Source of the DNA: Lycorma delicatula
Lineage: Eukaryota > Arthropoda > Insecta > Hemiptera > Fulgoridae
Assembly: GCF_047948215.1 (NCBI RefSeq)
Contig: NC_134455.1
Location: 79,218,689 to 79,282,688, forward strand
DNA length: 64,000 nt
Direction of reading: 5' to 3'
Below the pieces are notes generated by a model. It worked only from the letters and a program-made list of their open reading frames with translations, made no database searches and was not told the DNA's origin. The translations under genes and the position numbers were made by a program. The number at the start of each line of letters is the position of its first letter. Within the stretch, counting starts at the first letter, position 1. Shown here one piece after another: positions 61,930 to 64,000 of this stretch.

Positions 61930-62460
61930 GGGTTCAAGGAGTGTGAATAACTATTATATATTTTGCTGACGATATAGCAGTGTGATATGGACTCCTTCAC
62001 GTATTCGGGTAGCAGAATTATGGCAGATGGTAGATAAAAAAAAAATCATAAGTCGCATAAGCCTGGCCAAGAAGGGATTTAATAAAATCTTTTTACTTCT
62101 AATACATAATGGAGACCTTAGAAAGACACTGTTAAAGACCTTTGTACCGAGTGTGTTTTGTAGAGAGTGAGACGTGGCCAATTAGGGTCGAAGCTTTATG
62201 AATGTGGTACTACTGCAGATTCCCATCGGATGAATATCCGATGGGTGAAGAGAGTGAATGAGGAGGTGTTAAGGAGAATCTATGCGGCGAAGCCTTCCTT
62301 GTTTTTTTAAATATTTTAAAGCAGACAAATGGGTTAACAAATGTTTTGGCTATTTGATGTTTTGGCTACATGATGGGTTAGTTAAAACAGTAATAGAAAG
62401 TACCGTCGAAGGGACAAACGCAAGAGGTAGTCAAAGACTGAAATTTATATGTAGTTGCTG
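61930..62460 (+). pseudogene. LINE RT and C-terminal relic with FADD box
   Basis: IIYFADDIAV carries the RT catalytic box (FADD, 61962-61973), followed at once by a stop. A deletion then leads to KKKIISRISLAKKGFNKIFL, a post-RT block (62035-62095), and LRKTLLKTFVPSVF. Later, in another frame, RWVKRVNEEVLRRI (about 62236-62277) and VEGTNARGSQRLKF (about 62405-62450) match the C-terminus of insect endonuclease-RT LINEs. The same NEEVLRR block is at 39830-40020. Stops and shifts make it inactive. Confidence 0.82.
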
Positions 62461-62520
62461 ATAATCAGCTGCATGGAATCAGCTGATCAGCTGCATGGTC
62501 ATGGAGATCAGCTGCAAACT
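62461..62520. repeat. Short direct repeats of ATCAGCTGCATGG
   Basis: ATCAGCTG occurs four times within about 60 bp, twice extended to ATCAGCTGCATGG, just after the LINE relic. Confidence 0.7.
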
Positions 62521-63032
62521 AATCCTAGGACTGAGAACAAAAGAAGAAATTGGGTTAAATCATTCTGTACTTCCAGTAAATATTTTACTCTGGAGTGTTC
62601 TTCATTTATCAAGTGGAAAAAGAACTTTTTTAGAAGTAAAAAAAAGTTGATTTCTTACAAATAAATTTATACTTTTTTTAATTATTACGTTATTCAAAAC
62701 AGATATCTGTACCATTTAACTAGATATAGCTTGAATTATATGCATCATTTATAAAATTGTATAAATATTTAGCAATACATCAAGATTTAAAATTTGTGTC
62801 CTATTTTCAAATTTGAACAACCATCATGAAAACCTGGTATTAAAAATTAATCAGTATGGTACCTAAGGCTTGTTATGTGGCTTAGTTGTAAGTCACATAA
62901 TATACCAAAATTGATTACTTCGAGAAAAAAAAATTCTATTCATCTTTACTGAAGACGTGGAAGACATTGAAGATTAATTGAAAAGTATAACAAAAAATAA
63001 AAATAAATAAAGAATTAATCAATACAGAATAT
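62521..63032. other. AT-rich non-coding DNA
   Basis: No supported feature. Confidence 0.4.
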
Positions 63033-63242
63033 TCATTTTAGTATTTTTATTCTTCTTCTTTCAGTGTCGTTTCCTAACAAAGATTGCCTGTCATAAAGGC
63101 GATTAAAGTTTGGAAGCAACTGTTCTAAAGAGATCGATGGAAAAACAGTTAAATCATTCAAGTAGATTACGCAACCCCGAAATTCATTTTTCCTCGAATT
63201 CCCCCAATCAGATATCTTTGTCTTTCCAAGCAGCTGCAAAGA
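63033..63242 (-). CDS. Possible terminal coding exon, unknown product
   Basis: On the minus strand, TATTCTTCTTTGCAG (ending about 63234) looks like a 3' splice site. It is followed by an open frame of about 65 codons to a TGA at 63033-63035 (LGKTKISDWGN, GCVIYLNDL, LPNFNRLYDRQS). Composition is less AT-rich and the peptide is balanced, unlike the Phe/Lys/Ile-rich frames elsewhere. I recognise no family and see no poly(A) signal close downstream. It may equally be a chance frame or a fragment of a mobile element. Confidence 0.25.
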   Translation of the reverse strand, partial: SLQLLGKTKISDWGNSRKNEFRGCVIYLNDLTVFPSISLEQLLPNFNRLYDRQSLLGNDTERRRIKILK

Positions 63243-63448
63243 AGAATATTTTAAGAAGAATATTTTATTGACATATAATTAGTGCAAGTATTCAAATTTC
63301 TTTCTTTTAATCATTAAAATTAATTTAGATCACTTCTTAATGCGATAAAGAATCTCCTCATTCGTTATTCTTTGTTTCCACGATACTTCAGTATATCCCT
63401 GTAGTCCCGCAATTCAAACATCTATAGCCTATCAATATCTTTTTCACT

Positions 63449-63587
63449 TACTGTTCAGCCTCCGAAACTACCGTAAGGTATTACTTCAGAGGATTAAATG
63501 TATAAATGTAAATGAAGTGTAGTCTTCTACAATTTCAAGTCGACCATTTCTAAGATTGTGGTTAATTGAAACCCAACCACCAAAGAA
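63449..63587 (-). repeat. SINE family 1, outer copy, tail side
   Basis: CTGTTCAGCCTCCGAAACTA, CCGTAAGGTATTACTTCAGA, AATGTAAATGAAGTGTAGTC, GTCGACCATTTCTAAGAT and GGTTAATTGAAACCCAACC are the reverse complement of the family 1 tail and body. It is interrupted at 63587 by an inserted SINE and resumes at 63886. Confidence 0.93.
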
Positions 63588-63872
63588 CATCCACCGGGTT
63601 GGTCAAGCGGCGAACGCAAATCAGCTGATTTCAAAGTCGACAGTTCCAACGCTAAATCCTAGTAAAGGCAGAATTTTATACGGATTTGAATACTAGATCA
63701 TGAGTACCGTTGTTATTTGGTGGTCGGACTTCAATTAACCAGATATCTTAGAAATGGTAGACCTGAGACTGTACAAGACTACACTTCACTTACACTCACA
63801 CAAATCATCCTCATTTATCCTCTGAAGTAATACCTGACGGTAAGATAATTCCTGGAGATTAAACAAGAAAAA
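63588..63872 (+). repeat. SINE family 1, inner copy inserted in another SINE
   Basis: A complete plus-strand copy: CCACCGGGTTGGTCAAGCGG head, AAATCAGCTGATTTCAAAGT, a B-box remnant CTAAATCCTAG, TTTGAATACTAGATCATGAG, GGTGGTCGGACTTCAATTAA, GGTAGACCTGAGACTGTAC, CATCCTCATTTATCCTCTG, AAGTAATACCTGACGG and an A-rich end. It is flanked by a perfect 13-bp direct repeat AACCACCAAAGAA (63575-63587 and 63873-63885), the target-site duplication from insertion into the outer SINE. Confidence 0.95.
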
Positions 63873-63885
63873 AACCACCAAAGAA

Positions 63886-64000
63886 AACCGGTAGTATCCA
63901 CGATCTAATACTCAAATTCGTATAAAAATAACTGATTTTACTAGGATTTGAACTTTGGAACTCTCGACTTTGAAATCAGCTGATTTGCGATGACGAGTTC
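63886..64000 (-). repeat. SINE family 1, outer copy, head side, runs off the window
   Basis: Resumes the outer copy after the inner insertion: ACCGGTAGTATCCACGATCT, AATACTCAAATTCGTATAAA, TTTACTAGGATTTGAAC (inverted B box), GACTTTGAAATCAGCTGATT. It is truncated by the window end inside the tRNA-like head. Confidence 0.92.

Overview
This is a eukaryotic nuclear window, very AT-rich, with short reading frames, many simple repeats and no operons. I found no intact protein-coding, rRNA or tRNA gene. The arthropod-type repeats (R1-like, Jockey-like and I-like LINE ends, Tc1/mariner-like transposases, a Helitron helicase fragment, a Merlin/ISXO2-like fragment and tRNA-headed SINEs) point to an insect with a large repeat-rich genome. 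A hemipteran is my best guess, but the species cannot be fixed from this sequence.

Layout. 1-10 kb: the right half of a foldback element (1-504), a decayed mariner (2880-3760), two LINE fragments (4000-4235 and 7151-7880), a foldback element (5539-6328) and a pyrimidine-rich GC island (8440-8790). 10-17 kb: a Jockey-like LINE end, a LINE reverse transcriptase (RT) relic, two SINE tails, a Merlin-like fragment and an internally deleted R1-like LINE that abuts it. 17-21 kb: featureless AT-rich DNA. 21.2-25.35 kb: the largest element, an I-like LINE keeping pieces of ORF1, endonuclease, RT (YVDD box), RNase H and the terminal CCHC finger, all broken. 25-32 kb: hairpins, a LINE relic, a foldback element with an internal tandem array and a SINE. 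32-46 kb: mostly empty, with a Helitron helicase C-terminus and two foldback elements (42.36-42.86 and 44.44-45.32 kb). 46-64 kb: a dispersed repeat, two LINE copies in the same orientation, two SINE families, two TA-flanked mariner-like elements with recognisable inverted repeats, a LINE relic and a nested SINE pair with a clear target-site duplication. One short open stretch at 63033-63242 has exon-like properties and is the only candidate for host coding sequence.

The elements do not form a working system. The window is best read as intergenic or intronic DNA built by repeated insertion, deletion and decay. The most informative points are the modular SINEs (different heads and tails recombined, one inserted in another), the four long-inverted-repeat families, and rearrangements inside dead elements: a 91-bp tandem copy in the Helitron, a 17-bp palindrome in a mariner, and an ORF1-to-ORF2 deletion in the R1 relic.
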